From assembly GCA_003342895.1 (NCBI GenBank), contig PTFA01000024.1, positions 397,634 to 461,633 of the forward strand: a DNA stretch of 64,000 nt. The letters are read 5' to 3'. Numbering within the stretch: the first letter of the stretch is position 1; each line of letters opens with the position of its first letter. This document shows positions 13,901-27,900 of the stretch, piece after piece. Source of the stretch: Casuarius casuarius. Taxonomy: Eukaryota > Chordata > Aves > Casuariiformes > Casuariidae. The position numbers and the translations under genes are program-made. Below the pieces are notes generated by a model. It had not been told where the DNA came from. It searched no databases and saw only the letters and a list, made by a program, of their open reading frames with translations.

Positions 13901-15017
13901 CACAATGCCAGTTCTTTGTGTTTCCGTAATTCCTTCCCTCTCCCTTCAGANCCAGCCCCTCTTTCGCTGCACCTGCTGAACCGCGAGGAGATTTCACGCG
14001 GCTCAACGGGAAGTATTCGGGAGGCGCTGAAGCCGCACGAAGAGACAGTGGAGGAAGGAAGCCTGGCGTAGACGCTGCTGGAGTTTTCAGTCGCAGGTGA
14101 AGAAGCCCTCCCCAGCCGATCCATCACAGAAGCTGACAGCAGCTACAGAAAGTGCTCTGGAAAACAGTTAAAAGCACATAATGGCAACAGAGGGCCCCAC
14201 TGAGATGCAGCTTTTACAACAGAGGGAAATGCTTGAAAAGGGGTTATTGAAAGAGAAAATCTGTTTATTATTTTCCTTTCAAGATAACTCCTTTTACCCC
14301 TGCTTTTCGGTGCCAAGATTGCAAACAACAGGAAGTAACAGCTGCTAAAGCACGTATGGAGAATCACTTCTGCTCCCTTCACGACGCCCTGCAAGACACC
14401 CTGAACGTGCCGCCGCGTTGCTGCCGCGCGGGGTGGGAGGTGTGAGCTCCGGAGCGGGAGCCCCCGTGGCCGGCCTGGCAAATGCAGCCAGCTCAGCACT
14501 AGCTCGGTCTCCGCGCAGTGCCAGGTTGCACCACTCAGAAACGCTCTGTGCCAACGGGCCGGCAGACGCCGGCCGGATCGCCAGCACGTGGCTCTCAACC
14601 ACCAGGATCCACAACCACTCCAGAATCAGAGAGGAAGGCAGGGACGGATACCACAGCCACAGGAGATAACAGAAAGCTGAGGAGGGGAAGCCCACTGCAG
14701 AGAAAAGATGAAGGACAGCATTAAGGTGGCATTTGTGAAAGGCAGAAAGGGGCAGAAGCAGGGAAGACCATCCAGCTAGAGAAACAAGAATAGGAAAAGT
14801 ACTCCANTGACCCTCAATGCACTGCACATTATACTGGACTTGCAAGTTAGTTGAGAGAGCAGCTTGAAGAGCAGCTGCAGGGGATGAAACTTCCTCTGCA
14901 ACAGAAATGCTGGAGCCCTGGGAGCCGTGCAGCTCTATAGGAAGTGCATTGCAAGCTTGGAGGGGTCATCACAACCCCAAAACGCTGGGCCCTGTGAACG
15001 AGACAACTGGACTCAAC

Positions 15018-15092
15018 ATCTTATTTTCACTGAATAATGAAACAGAGGTACAGAAACACAAACTGGGTGATACCGCCTGGCTCAACAGCCAG
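15018..15092 (-). repeat. Possible MIR-like fragment
   Basis: The stretch 'ttttcactgaataatgaaac' followed by 'agaggtacagaaacac' resembles the reverse-oriented MIR 3' block (ttttacagatgaggaaactgaggcacagag). Only this block is convincing and the flanks are not recognisable. Confidence 0.3.
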
Positions 15093-18000
15093 GACCACAC
15101 TGCATGTAGTGTGAGTGATGGCCAAGGAGACCGTCTGGCTACAAATCCGAAGAATAAACATGTTTGCATTTGTTTTCAGATGCTCTGTGCCAAACAAAAC
15201 AATATGTATTTTATGCAAGATCTGTAAGCTCCAAAAAACAGAATAGGGAGAAAGGATATCAAGGGGGAGGGGTGTTGGAATCAGAATTAATCTGATGAAT
15301 TAAATATAGAAAAGTCATTAGTGATTAATTAAGAGGTTAGTCTACAGAGGCTGGATTTCACTTCTTCCAGGCTGCTTGTTTTTCTCATGTGACTGAAAAA
15401 ACTACCCTCCATCTCCTGAAGAAATTAATTATCATGCAGAGAAGAAACTGTCACCATAACCATGACTCTCTGAAGGAATCTGTTAGTATCCTGACAGACC
15501 ACTGGTCGTGGCAAAGCAGCTGTCTTTGGAAATTTGTAACACAAATACCGAATGTCTGGGGAAAACCCTCAGATAACTTGCAAGAGATTCTGCAACAAAA
15601 AATGAGGGGTAAGAAATAAAATCTGCTTGTAAAAGATATTCAGGGAACTACACAGGACTCCGCAGTCCCCTCCTGGTTCATGGGCTATAGCCCAGCTGCT
15701 GGAGCAGCTTACTGCAGTATATTCTGCTAGCAGCACTAATAATTCATTATTAGAATGGAGCAGAGCACCAANTCACCTTTGGGTTCAGCATGCGTTGAAG
15801 CTGTTCTGTTATTCTGGTGGGAAAATCTCTGATTTTTGCCCCAAGGCACATGCAGTAGGAAGTGAAGTTGTATTAATGCAAGAGAACTACTGTGCACGTT
15901 TTCTGAATCAGCAACATGGACACAAAGATACTTGTCTTGGCAAGCACAGACAGTGTCAGTCACTGAGAGAGGAAAGCAGACTCACTGGCAGTGAACCATT
16001 ACACTTCTGTGGCCCTGCACAGTTACTTCTGAGCGCTGATACAACGATAACGGTTGAGCTGTGTGATGGGAGGACACGGAGCCAGGCTTCAATGGTGGGG
16101 GCAGGCTCCCAGGGCTGTGCTGCAGATGTTCTGTAGTCACAAAGGAGAAGACCAGAAATTCAGAAATCAGATACACTATTGGGCCTTCAGGAGAACATGC
16201 CTTTTAGTGATTATCACCTACGCATGAAACAGAAACCCACAGCGCCAGAAAAACAATGCAGCCACCAAGGAACGCTACATACAGGCCACAGAGGCAGAAN
16301 ACTCTAGATGAAATCTCTGAATTCCTCCTCTAATTCCGTAACTTTCAGCAGCAGCTGAAACAAGGAGAACAGGAACGTGGAAAGGAGCCACAGAGCTGCT
16401 GAGGGAAGACAGGAGGCAGCAGAGGAGGCTACAGAAGTGGGCAGAGAGAACAAGAGGATGGTGGCAGGGCAAAGAGAAAAAACGAATGTAATAGGCAAGC
16501 AGCAAAAAGAAGAATAGAGAGAGGGCTGTACTTCCACAACCATCAGAGAAGAAGAGAAACACAACTTTGGTTTGGTGCAGTGAAGACAAAGGCCAAACAG
16601 GAAAGAAGAAATGCAATTTTGGTTGGTCTTTTTGGTGTCTGACTGATTAGTTCACAGTCTGCATTTTCACCNGCTGTCTGCATCCCCACTGTCCACCAGA
16701 ATGACAAATCCCAGCTCTCCAAACCATGCAGGCAGGAAAGTGCAGCCCCTCGGGCAGAAGCAGCTCCTCTGGTGTATGGTGTTAGCAGCAGCGGCATCGC
16801 TCTGCTGCTCCTCAGCGGGAGCAAACAATCCCTTTCCTTGGGAAGAAAAATAAAGTTAGCAGGACACCCAGAACTCAGTAGCATACGTGTTTTAGTTTTG
16901 CACTGCAAGATGGTCATGTACTGAAATAACACGTACTGAAGTTTTGTCTTTTCTTCTTTGATACTTCACTAAAGATGACCTGCCCGTTTCCCAGCGCCTG
17001 AAGGCCTGCTGCTTGGCTTGGAAACAGAAGAGGGAAGGTGCCCCCTTTCCCAGAGAAAACGCTCTCATGGAAAGGACACAGCTTTGCTAGAACTTGACTC
17101 TTTTCCCCTTGAAAATCAGCAGATCTAACTAAAGATANTGCCTTTTCCCTGCAAGTACAGTGTATTCAATAAACCGATCTTTGCTTTACATCTTCCATTA
17201 ATGACCTCTGCTCGAACGTGTTGACTGGAAGAGCAGCACACGTTCCCCCAAGCTCGGTTATGGGCTGTCTCCTGCTTCTGGCGATGCCNCCAGCTCTCTC
17301 CGGTCAATGCAGAGCCTCCACGGGGGACAGACGCAAATTCCTAACACAAGTTACTGGTACACACCAAGCAGTGGCAGGGGCAAAAGAGGGACCTAGTGAG
17401 GCAAAGGAAAAAGAAAACCCTAACTTGGTCAAGCCTGGCTCCAGCATCAGGTAAAAAGAGGAGAGAAGGTGCTCTGGGCTGGTCACCTTTACACTACACA
17501 CATGCACAGCGGGAGGTGACAGGCAGGAGCGAGTTAATCCTACACAGCACACACAACTAAGACCTGGTTGTCCGTTAAGGAATAATAACGCCAGTACCCA
17601 GCGGCCCCAGGAGGAAAGAAGGAAAAAAAGAAGAAAACAAACCCTCCAAATCCCACACATGAGCCTCTGACAACGCCGCCAGCTTTCCGTGCCATGAGTC
17701 CCGGGAACGCACACCGCCTCTAGCACAGGGACCGTCCTTCCAGCCAGACAGGGTCCATCTCCCGGCTGGGCTGGTCCCAGCAGCACTGCAGCAAGCACCC
17801 CANGCTCACCCAGCCCAAGGATGGTGGAGGGTGGCAGCATGCGATAACAAGAAACTGTCTATGTCCTGGCCAACCTGCAGACAGGTCCTGACATATAGAA
17901 GATCCTCCCAATGTTTTCTGCAGCATTAAAACTAATGAAGTCTCTGCCTGAATGCCAAAAATAGACCCTTCCCTTTTGCTGAACAGACAATGAGGGACAG

Positions 18001-21000
18001 AATACTGTTTTCATTTTTAAAAGGTGAAAATAGCATTTATTTTTAGCAGGACTCTGAGCTCAGGGTCATAACCTTATGGGGCTCTCACCAGGGCTAACTA
18101 ACTGGATTAGTTGTTGTGTTATGCAACACTTCACCATTACGCACTTCCGAGCTGTTCAAACCAGATACTGAATAAGGCAGGCCTCCATCAGACGCTTTGG
18201 AGCAACTACTGAACATCACGGAAAGAACCGCACTGTGGAGGTTACCAAGAAGTCACGCAGGNCCAAAAAGCTGTAGGCACATGAACATTTCAGTTATTAC
18301 TTACTTGCCACACTATGCAATTTGTGTGGCAGGATGGAAGCCAATAGAGGCAGGGGGAGCAGGAGGGAGGGCATCTTACAAGTATTTCTTTGTATCCAAA
18401 GCAATCTGGATTTAAAGATGTTTGCAATCTGTATATGCTTATTTTGCCCACAGATATTCACATGCCTTAAGCTTCACTATGACACATACTTATTAGTATT
18501 TTTTTCCTATTGTTGCAAAACGCAGAGATCCCCAGCTGGAAGCCTACAAGCAGGGACAATGTCTTGTTAAGCCTGTGCTGTTTCTTACTAACAATGATGT
18601 GCTTTTTTCTCTCTGGCCTGAGTACAGCTCCACAGATGATGCAGTAAAAGAAAGGATNAGAAATAACAACATAATCTTCTGATTGGAGGGAATTAATTTA
18701 GAAAACTTAGTAAGGTACCAAAGCAAACCAAGATTTCTGTGCACCCTTTATAAATGAACAGCCATGCTACCAGAAGGCCTTTGGCATCTGCAGATAATTA
18801 TTCCCAAGGAAACAGTCTACAGGGTAGCCTCAACAGTGTGTGAATGGCTGCTATTTATGTGACCGTGCTCACTCTTCAAATCTCAAGCAAATTNGTGCAC
18901 AGCAGTCTGCGCATACAAACACAGCGAAGTGCAAAGCACGACTGCTTCATCTGCTGCGAAGAAACCACAGCGCATTCCTGCCACGCCGGGTGAACACGGA
19001 GCGAAAAAACAATAATGCCACATAAACAAGGCACAAATAAGAAACGGCTTGACACACGTNGCTCTGCCTATCTCTGCAGAGATGNAGGAGCGTGGCAGAC
19101 TGAGGGGTCTGAGCTGATGGAGCTCTTTGTTTCTTTCTTTTTGGTGCTGTGGCTGCTGTTGTCAATGAGACCTTTAATCCGAAGAAATAAAGCNGCAGCG
19201 TATCCTCCACCTGGCCTGTTCCCACAGGCCTCCCTTTCTGGGACACGCAGATGTGACCCTTGTTGGCATGTGGCCATGACTACAGACTTCGAGTCCTCTG
19301 GCTTTCTGGAGTTCTCCCAGGGAGAAGCCTGAAANGCACTTAAATCCCAACTTTTGAGAAAACGAAGCCCCCTTGAATACTCAATGTGAGGTCCACAGAC
19401 CCTGAAGCACTAGGGCTTTGCACCTTCTCAGAATGTTGGCAACATCCTGAAAACTTTTTCTTAATTTGTCTTTTATTTTGTACTCCAAGTCAGTAAAAGT
19501 TGNGTTCTGCTGGGCAGGTCTCCCTACAAAGTGGGAGTATCATCATGCCAACAGGCTCCATAACCAAAGATGCAGAAAAGCAGCTTTCCCATGCAGCTTG
19601 CACCACTTGACCCAAAGCTAACCAGGGAAAAGTAGGACACNAAAGATAGGTGCTGCAGTGGCAAAGCAAAACCTCGGCTTTCAGTAGTTCTCTCTCACGC
19701 TTTCTCTCTTTCTCTCCAAGTTAAGTTGCACTTTGGTTCCCTATGATAAATGTTGGATAGCTAGTTGTGCTAGGCCTCTCTATTTATATTACTAGAGAAT
19801 GACTGAAATTTCCAAGTCTGCTTCTCACTCCCTTCTGTCTAAATTTGAAGTGTGCAAACTGCACTGCCTTTTTTCTTCTTCTATTCTAAACAAAACTGTT
19901 GAAATGAGCCCCACCGAACTAAAGAGAAGAGGTACATAACAGTGAACTCCACACAAGGTAATAATTCTGAGAACGTTACTAAATTAAGTTTCATAAGGAG
20001 GAAAAGATGTTAATNCATTGCCCAGATATTTACCTAGGATTCTATTCTACTATTTCAAGAGAAAATATTAATATTGCAAATACTACACTTTTTAAGGAGC
20101 CTACCACTATATTCTGTATACTGTCTTATACAGATTTATATAAAATAGTTAGTTCTTCCACACAGTCCAGAAAGTACTGACAGAAAATGTGCACACTTCT
20201 ATTTTGAAGTCAGCAGATTTTCCCTTCAGTTCATGTTTTTTCCTGCTTGACAAGCTGTTCAGTTATCATAGCTGTAAAAGCGTACCTAAGCAAGCACATT
20301 CCTAGTCAGCAAGACTTATATTTCAACACTCATTCCTATCTCCAGAAGAAAATAGATGGTGTACACATTTCAGCTTAGACTATCTTCAAGTATCTTTGGC
20401 AGTGAGCCTTGCTTCTGCTGTATATAAATTGTTGTACGATCAGCAAAAGGCAAAGTGTTTTAAGGCTGCCACAGTGTTTGGCAATAACATTTAACAATAT
20501 AGGATACAGCAACGCTAAGGGAAAAACCACGCCTGAGTGCTGCACAATTTCTTTGCGTCAGCCCGGGTACGTGGCCGACGCCGGACCGCACGTGANCCCG
20601 CAGTAAATTTCCCTCCACCTCACCCACCGATGTGGTGCGAGAGTCACCTCATCCAGCTCTGCACACCTACTGCAGCGGTGCCTGCCCCGGAGCACACCAC
20701 CCTCAGCTCCTTTGNTAATCCAAGGAGAAATTAGACACCTTGGGGCATGTTTCATCTAACCTATATTAGGCATTTATTTTAGCATAAGATAAAATGCTCC
20801 TATTTCTCCACAGTGACTATAAAAGCTAACTTTCACAGCANAGACTGTCCACGCTAACTCAGATGAATCCTACCCACAATGTCCCCTGCAGAAGATGCTG
20901 TGTGTCCAGCTGCCCTCTGCTCCTCACTCATGCAGCAGCTGCCGCAGGTCCCAGGTCTCAGCAGCNCAGGGTCCCAGGCCAGCCCAGCGCAGATGAAGCC

Positions 21001-21597
21001 ATCGCTCTGCTCTGGTCCACGGACCTGAGCATTGGTACCGTGGGGACCAATGCAGCCCCCAGCAAGCACCCCGCCAGGTCTGATGTCAGTGCACATCAGT
21101 GCAGTGGTATTTAACCAGTGCCCTAAGTTTTAGCCTCTGGTGCACAGCCTAAACTCTGCAGGCTCTCGACGATGCTTCATTCCCTGCGGTAAGAACCAGC
21201 TACAGTTTTTGTTGCAAAGCATGGTTGTTTTCCCTCTGGAAANGGCTGCAGAAAGACCTGGCCAGGGGACAGCAGACGGTCATTCTGTGGAGGCCACCTA
21301 GGTCTGTGGTCTCAGGGGGAAGGGGATGACAATCACAGCCAGCCTAGGACAAACCCAAAGCCTCCATGGCAGCCAGGAGGTTGTCCCAGGAGAGTCAGGC
21401 ACCTCTTCACCTGCCATCCTGCTCCAGCTCCTCAGTTCCTCCCCGATCCCAGCACACACTGGCACCACATTTTCCTCCCCACAGTCCTTAGTACATCCAA
21501 ATATCTGATGCCAGCACTCCCAAATNGAGCCCTGGATTGGACCAACAAGCACTGTGTTATTTCCACCTAAATCTCCTTCATCTGCATAACTTCCACG

Positions 21598-21728
21598 TAC
21601 TTGCAGGATAGGACCCTCTTCTTCCTTTAGGTCCTGATACTGCAGGTGTTCATGCAAGTGCTTAACTTCGCTACCCAGAGCAGTCCCCTCAGCTCCAACA
21701 GAATTACTCAGGCTGATCAGATTAAGCA
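21598..21728 (-). repeat. Fragment resembling an old sauropsid interspersed repeat
   Basis: Read on the minus strand, it contains 'gaggggactgctctgggtag', then 'gttaagcacttgcatgaac', then 'tatcaggacctaaa' and 'gggtcctatcctgcaag'. This succession (gggactgctcatgtgc, gttaagcacgtgcttaag, ggatcagggcct, gatcctgcaa) is a pattern I recognise from turtle, crocodile and bird intergenic DNA. I do not know its library name. It is diverged and has no coding capacity of note. Confidence 0.4.
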
Positions 21729-22480
21729 CGTGTCATATGCTTGCAGATGCTAAATCCCACAAAACCTTGGCTGATCTGGAGATCCTAGATATTTCCTTTC
21801 CACCTGTCAGCTGACACGGACCTATCANCACATTCATTGCTCTTTTCCTGAACTCCTTCCAGCATGCCTGCACACTGCTGTAACAGTAAGTTGCAGCCAC
21901 CACATCACCGTTTAGTTCCCGGTACNCCATTACCAGAAAGAGAGACGAGCAAGAGAAGAGAACTCCCTCNTCTTCCCATTTACGGAAGGAAGAAAACCAC
22001 ACATAGCCCTCAGTACGCACGTAAGTCACATNGCAATTGGCAGTAAAAGGAAGAATCAATACAGAAGTCAGCTGCTTTAAGCTGCAACTTTCCATTCTGA
22101 AAGTATGAATAAAAAGTGCTGCAAAAGTTCAGTATTCATATCTGATTCATTAATCTTCTATGAATACAATTCCTGAGTAGGTTTGTACTACTTACTGGTC
22201 TCTCTTTGTCCTCCAGCCCTTCATGAACACAGTAGGATTTCTTTTCTCTTGGNGGAATGAACATTAATACCCAAGTCAGCAATTTGCCCTCTGAGTGTTG
22301 AAAAAAACAAAGATGCTTTTTCCCATAGAATGGCATGTTTTAAGCAAGAGTTTCCCCAAGGTTTTATATCTTTTCTTCAAGTGGTAAAGACGCCTTTTCA
22401 CTTTTTGTGGTGTTTTTCATCAATAGTCTGAACTGTCTTGCAGTCTAAAGTATATATGCTAAACCATATTGCTACACGTT

Positions 22481-22508
22481 TTATATACATATATATATAT
22501 ATATATTT
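22481..22508. repeat. (TA)n microsatellite
   Basis: Nine uninterrupted AT units occupy 22489-22506, with degenerate TA units on the left. It lies about 80 bases inside KCNMB4 intron 2, downstream of the exon 2 donor. Confidence 0.85.
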
Positions 22509-22583
22509 CAAACAGAACCAATGGACAGCTGTTAAATAGATGCATAAATACTTCAGCCTGTGCAAATGTAGGTGATTACTTAC

Positions 22584-22711
22584 CTTAAGTGCTGGTTAAA
22601 ATAGCATGTAAATGGTTGCGAACCCACTTTCTCTTTCCAGTATTTCTGCTTGTAGGTGACATTCTCAGAGTTCTCCTGATCGTCTCGTGCACAGGGAGGA
22701 ATGTATGAACA
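22584..22711 (-). CDS. KCNMB4: KCNMB4 coding exon 2 (extracellular loop)
   Basis: The exon encodes residues 114-155 plus two bases of Arg156. It starts CSYIPPC, the conserved beta-subunit loop motif, and ends [12 protein letters not shown]. The acceptor is ttttgacag and the donor gtaagt. Conserved cysteines are C114, C120 and C149. The middle ([20 protein letters not shown]) has diverged from the mammalian sequence and creates an Asn-Val-Thr glycosylation sequon at N130 that I do not recall in mammals. Exon 1 joins in phase 0. Confidence 0.95.
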
Positions 22712-24959
22712 CTGTCAAAACATGTTGCAAAACAGAGTTACTTCTACGCCCAGGAACACAAGGCATCACTTTCTCTGTGTTTTCCTCATAATACTANTAT
22801 TATTAAAATGAGCAAAGAATAATTAGTATAAGCTTCAAAGAAGTGAAGAACAAAAATTTAGCTGAACTTCCCTTGAATTGTTAGTTACTGCTTACATGTA
22901 CTGGAAAAGAATCCATGAGTATTCAGAAACAAACTAAAGGTTTTCTCATATTTTGTTCCTTTATCAAACCAACCTGCCACTTAACACTCTGTTGTTTTGT
23001 ATGATGAATGCAAAAATGATACTTTAATTTTGATTTATTTCTGGCCAGCTTGCATGGATTGGATTTGAATTACTTCCTATTTTCAGTAAGGCACGCAATC
23101 GAAAATTTTGTTTAGGATCATGCTAATAAATAATCAAAATATTCCAGCAAACTTTCCCAGATGTTGATATCTGTTGGCAAAATATGGGCATTCTTCCAGT
23201 TTTACAGCACGGGGAAACAACCACAGAAAGTTAAAAACCCCATTTCAGCAAAAAGGTTCAGTATCTGCTTCTACCGTATAGAAGTCAACAAGATTNGAGC
23301 GTGCAGTTCAGCTATTTGCAGATCCCAGCCTCAAACAGCTGCTTCCNAGCCCAAAGGGAACAAGAGAAGCTCTCCTGCTGACTCCATACATTTCAGACTG
23401 GGCATTTACACACTCAGCTCTAGGTCGCGGAGGACCCAGCACCTTTCCCTCCTAGTCACCAGGAATTTAAAAGAGAAAAAAATCAACACTCAGCTGAATC
23501 CAACACTGGAAGTATCTCAGTGTCCAAGCACAACTCCTCCTATTGTTCCTAGGCATCCATAGGAGATGANTGTTAAAGGAGATGTTGTTAATCCAAACTG
23601 AGTGATGCTGCCATTATACAGATAGTATAANGGCTTTTCATCCAGGAAGGGGCATGGGCAGCAAGGCTCAAAGTGCACACATACTGACTTGTCATTTCTT
23701 TAAAATAGGGAGCTGTAAGCACAAAATAAGTGACTGGGAAGGTAGCTATAAAGCCTCCTACTTCCTAGGTAGGGTGAGGAAGCAGGAGACGCCGGGTATG
23801 GGAAACTCCTACAGGGATCCCCACATATGACAGCAACGAGGGTTTCTTCACAGCATCCAGAAGGCGTAACAAGAAGGAGAGATATGCCCTCTCTAATCTG
23901 AAAATAAAGACCACTGTGACAAAAAGGTTTGAGTGGCTAGTGANTGCTTTCCTCTCCCTTTTCATCTGGTGAGTTTTCACAAAGACCTACCATGCCCCTA
24001 GCTGCACACCAAACCAAGATGTATGGAGCTAGAAGTCAATCTCCAGGATAAAACAACTTGAATCTTTGCCAATCCAGAGGACAGAAGAAATCTCAGGATT
24101 TTATTGACCTGATCATGTAAAATCTGACCACTCCTGTCAGTACTTAAAAATACTGCCAGTAGCTTCCATAATTCGAACTGGAACAATCTGCAAATTCTCG
24201 CTTGCTGCTGACAGGCAGAAACTTGCGTTTTTTCACAGACAAGTGCCCCCATTTCCACATGAGCCCACATCTGGTGTGGCTATGGCACAGAGCTCCCTTT
24301 AGATCCCTGCTTAAATAAGCCTAAACAAGGATTCCTCTACTGATGACAACTAAAAATGCAAAAAAAGCAGCAACACCACTCTTCTTCAACAGAACTCAGG
24401 GTTTTTCACACACCGTTATTTCTATTTTACACAATTTTCCTTGGCCTGCAATGTCCTGGGTTTGATAGCGTACCTTGGAACCATCAACCACATTTCTTTT
24501 TCCCTCTGCCCCCCTACACACAAGCACATCTGTTCAGCAGCTGGACAAAGTTAGCAGAGTTGGCACGTAAACACCCGAGGGCAGTCCTGGTTCTGCTCTG
24601 TTCCTCTCGATGGTCATGGACTCACCACACCATCCCACCTGGGTCCCACTGGTCTNGCTGTGCATGCTCCTTGCTCAAACTGGGATCAAGCATTCCCAGC
24701 CTTCGTGGATGCCGGTGGTTTTCTTGGACATGAGCTTTCAGATCCCACCACAGAAAGGGCACCAAATNCCACAGGTTGTACGCTCACTGCCTAGGTCAGA
24801 CTGTAATCTACATCTGCTCTCCCCCAAAGCACCAATTTTCAGATACCCACTTGTGATATAAGGGTCTCTTTGCCCAAGAGTTGTCCATCTGAACGGACAA
24901 GCAGCAAACTGTAACAGTCCCTGAGGACGGACCCATCACACAGGACTTGTGTCAACGTC

Positions 24960-24984
24960 TTTTTTTTGTTTGTTTGTTTGTTTT
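24960..24984. repeat. (TTTG)n microsatellite
   Basis: A T run leads into four TTTG units inside KCNMB4 intron 1. It is a simple repeat with no sign of an attached SINE body on either side. Confidence 0.8.
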
Positions 24985-27900
24985 GCATCAACTTTAACTT
25001 GTGTATGAAGGTATTCTAAATAGAGTTTGTCAGGGCAGGAATTCTGCTTGATCTGGAAAATTTGAAGGGGCCCACAGACAGCTTCCCCAGTCACCACTTT
25101 CCTCTTTCCCCATGTCAAAGGAAGACAGTGTAAGGAAGTACTTTCAGTACCTACGGGACCCATGCCTGGAAGCTGGGAACAACAGCAAATATGCTCTTCG
25201 TNAGTCAAACTTCACGCACTGCTTTACACGAGTAATCCCAACAACAGCTGATGGAAAACACACTGGATTCATTTCCACCTCTTCTCTCATTATCTTCATG
25301 TGAAAAATACAAATGAGAAAGAGGTCCAGGGGCTTGCTATGAATCACTGGGACCTCACTACTTGAAACTGTTGAGTCTTGGAGCTCCTGAGGAGTAGAGA
25401 GGTCCCTGTCTGAAGTGAAATCATTGTTGTATGAATCCCATGGGTCACCCTGAAGCCCTAGCGTCTCCTCAACCTGATGAGAGCCTTGAAGCCACCCTAG
25501 GTCCAGCTCTAACCTGGATTTATCACCTGCTGCATGGAGACATCAGCAGCAAGCCTGTTTGCCTCCCTGGGATGCCGCTATGGTTCCCACTAACCTGATG
25601 TTCATTTTGACTCCTNCTGATTCACACAGGAGGTAGAGATTTCTTTTCTTAGCTTTCCAAGCGTACTTCTTGGGCACTTTGTTTGATCAGCTATATCACT
25701 TTCTAAAGCACAGTCAGCACGTGGATAAAAGGGAATGCTAACGTTGCAACTTTTACTGACATAAGTTGGGTGGATGACCTCCTGCTTTGGCAACAGCCAN
25801 TTTCTGAAAGGTTAATTCCACAGTACACTGCATGAAGTCCTACCATCAATAAATAAATAAATGCCAAGTGTTAGAAAGCAAGCTGGGGATGCTTTGTGTT
25901 CATTTGTAACTCAAGCAGGAACATCCACTTGCAGTGGAAGTGTCCCACTCTCTATTACTTTGAAGATGAAGAATAGCACTTAAGATTAGACATTCAGAAT
26001 AAATCTAATGGAGTGGAGATTTTTGCAGTGGTNCTATGGGTACATGGTTCTGTAATTGCACATCCTACACTGTATCATAGCAATAATAAAATTATTGTGC
26101 AATTCAAATACAGTCTCAATTACACAGCTCAAAATCAGTATCGAGCTAATAATATTGCTCCTTCAATCAAAGCCACTGTTTGGAAAGATGACTCAGGATT
26201 CAATTCAGTAAAAAATGTCAGAGAGCAGATAATATACCTTTACAGCAAGGGTTTTGTAAGATTTGTATCTGGCATGTCTCGGCTGACACTTCAGTGTCTC
26301 TGCAGATGCCAAAAAAATTCCTGGTTATTTTAAACATTTCATCAGAGCACATGTTCCTTCTTATCATGGAGAAGGGACAGAGGGACGAACTCTTGATTGT
26401 GGTTTAGGTTCCAGCTTGGGTTTCATACTTTTCAGTGATTAATTTTTGTCTAATCCGATAACATTTCTATGAAAAAGAAGCTAGACTCGATAGGCTCTGA
26501 GAGGAACTGCCTCAAGTCCAGAAAACAANGGCTACAAGACCAAACCCAAGAAAGTTGTGAGTGTGAACACAAATAAGGGTTCAAAGCAGAAGCAAGCCAG
26601 AGTATCAGGAGATGAACTGACAGCATGAAAAGGAAAGTCTCTGGCCTCAGTCTCCAAGCAACTTCAGTCCAGGACCATACGCAAGACTTGCCTCCTGGGT
26701 GGTGGCGAATTATGAAATGCAGTCACCCACTGTTTGCTCCACAGGGTGGACAACTCTCAGAAACCAGTTGCACAGCAGCAAACTGGGCATGTGGTGCGGC
26801 GAGTGTTTATGCAACGACGGGGAGGACCGACCGCAGGGCAGCCAGGTGGTGACCCAGGTGCCTGGCACCCAGGCCCGGGGAAGCACCTCCACGACCACCT
26901 CCCTGGTGAGGAGCAGCGGTGGGAGGTGAGCACCGAGGCAGCCTCGCAGCAGCCTGCACCACAGCAAGGATCCCCATGCCCAAACTCGCCCCAGCTGCAC
27001 CCACCACAAAAAGAGACGCCAGGAGAAGGAAACTACAAGGACGAAGCCTGGGATTCCTCTCACCTGACTCAGGGCAGCCAGAATATACGGGCAAGACATC
27101 AGCTAATAAGCGCTCAGAATCCCTATCTGTGAACAAAAAAGATANGTTCTCTGTATTTATAAACAACCCCACATATTATAACGCATGCTGAAGTCAGGAT
27201 AGTGCTAGCACTGTTGAATGCTGTCAGGTTTTGCTCTTCGGGAGTACTTTGGGGATTACCAGAAAACTGGTGTAAAAGCACCAGAATAATACAAGATCTT
27301 AGAAAACACGGAAAAGTTTTATGATAATCAGAGTAAGAGGTTTGAGTGCCAAAGTTGGGATTAGCCCTGTCACTGAGAAATAGCTTTAAACATGGTCAGC
27401 ACGGCAACTTCTGTTGTAATCCTGGTGGTCCAGCACTAAGGAAAGGCACAAAACTAGCAGAGCAAAAACAAGGAACAACTCTTTCCAGCCAGCATTCATT
27501 TTTTNAAATTTTCCNCTTCCTTGTCAGACCAGATGAAAGGANTGCATTCATGAAGATATCTAAGTTGGTCTGATAAAAGCTGTTACCTCTCCCAACAAAT
27601 CCTGCTTCTCAGTATTTCTCAAGCTCTCTGAAGTATCACAAGCACGTTAAACTCCCCGCAGTATATGACTCCTAACCTTTGGTGTGAAGCTATTAGAGCA
27701 GGCATGCCACAAAGTTAATTTGCTACGTGAAGCACGGGAAAAGAAAGATGTCCAAGTCTCTGCTAATCCCTGTTGGTTCCCATCAGCCAAGAGAGAAACC
27801 CCCGCCCCAGGCCCTGCAGACTGTACCAAGGGAGCTGAAGCTGATGGTCACGTCTGATTTTTCCACGCCTACGTTATACAGACGAACACCCATGAAGTGA

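Larger units (their letters stand above)
10917..22583 (-). other. KCNMB4: KCNMB4 intron 2
   Basis: The donor is gtaagt and the acceptor ctttgcag. No internal coding exon with recognisable similarity was found. It contains a possible MIR-like fragment near 15.02-15.09 kb, a sauropsid-type repeat fragment near 21.6-21.73 kb, a TA microsatellite at 22481-22508 close to the donor, and a GC-rich pocket at about 14345-14590 where several frames are open by composition. The remainder looks like unique sequence. Confidence 0.8.

Noticed and set aside
14143..14845. Overlapping open frames of 151 and 166 codons in KCNMB4 intron 2
   Set aside because: They coincide with a local GC-rich pocket, overlap in different frames, and show no recognisable domain or splice pattern.
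26485..26530. Sequence slightly like the 3' end of an avian CR1 LINE (agactcgataggctctgagagg)
   Set aside because: Only a short loose similarity, and the diagnostic 8-base terminal repeats of CR1 are absent.
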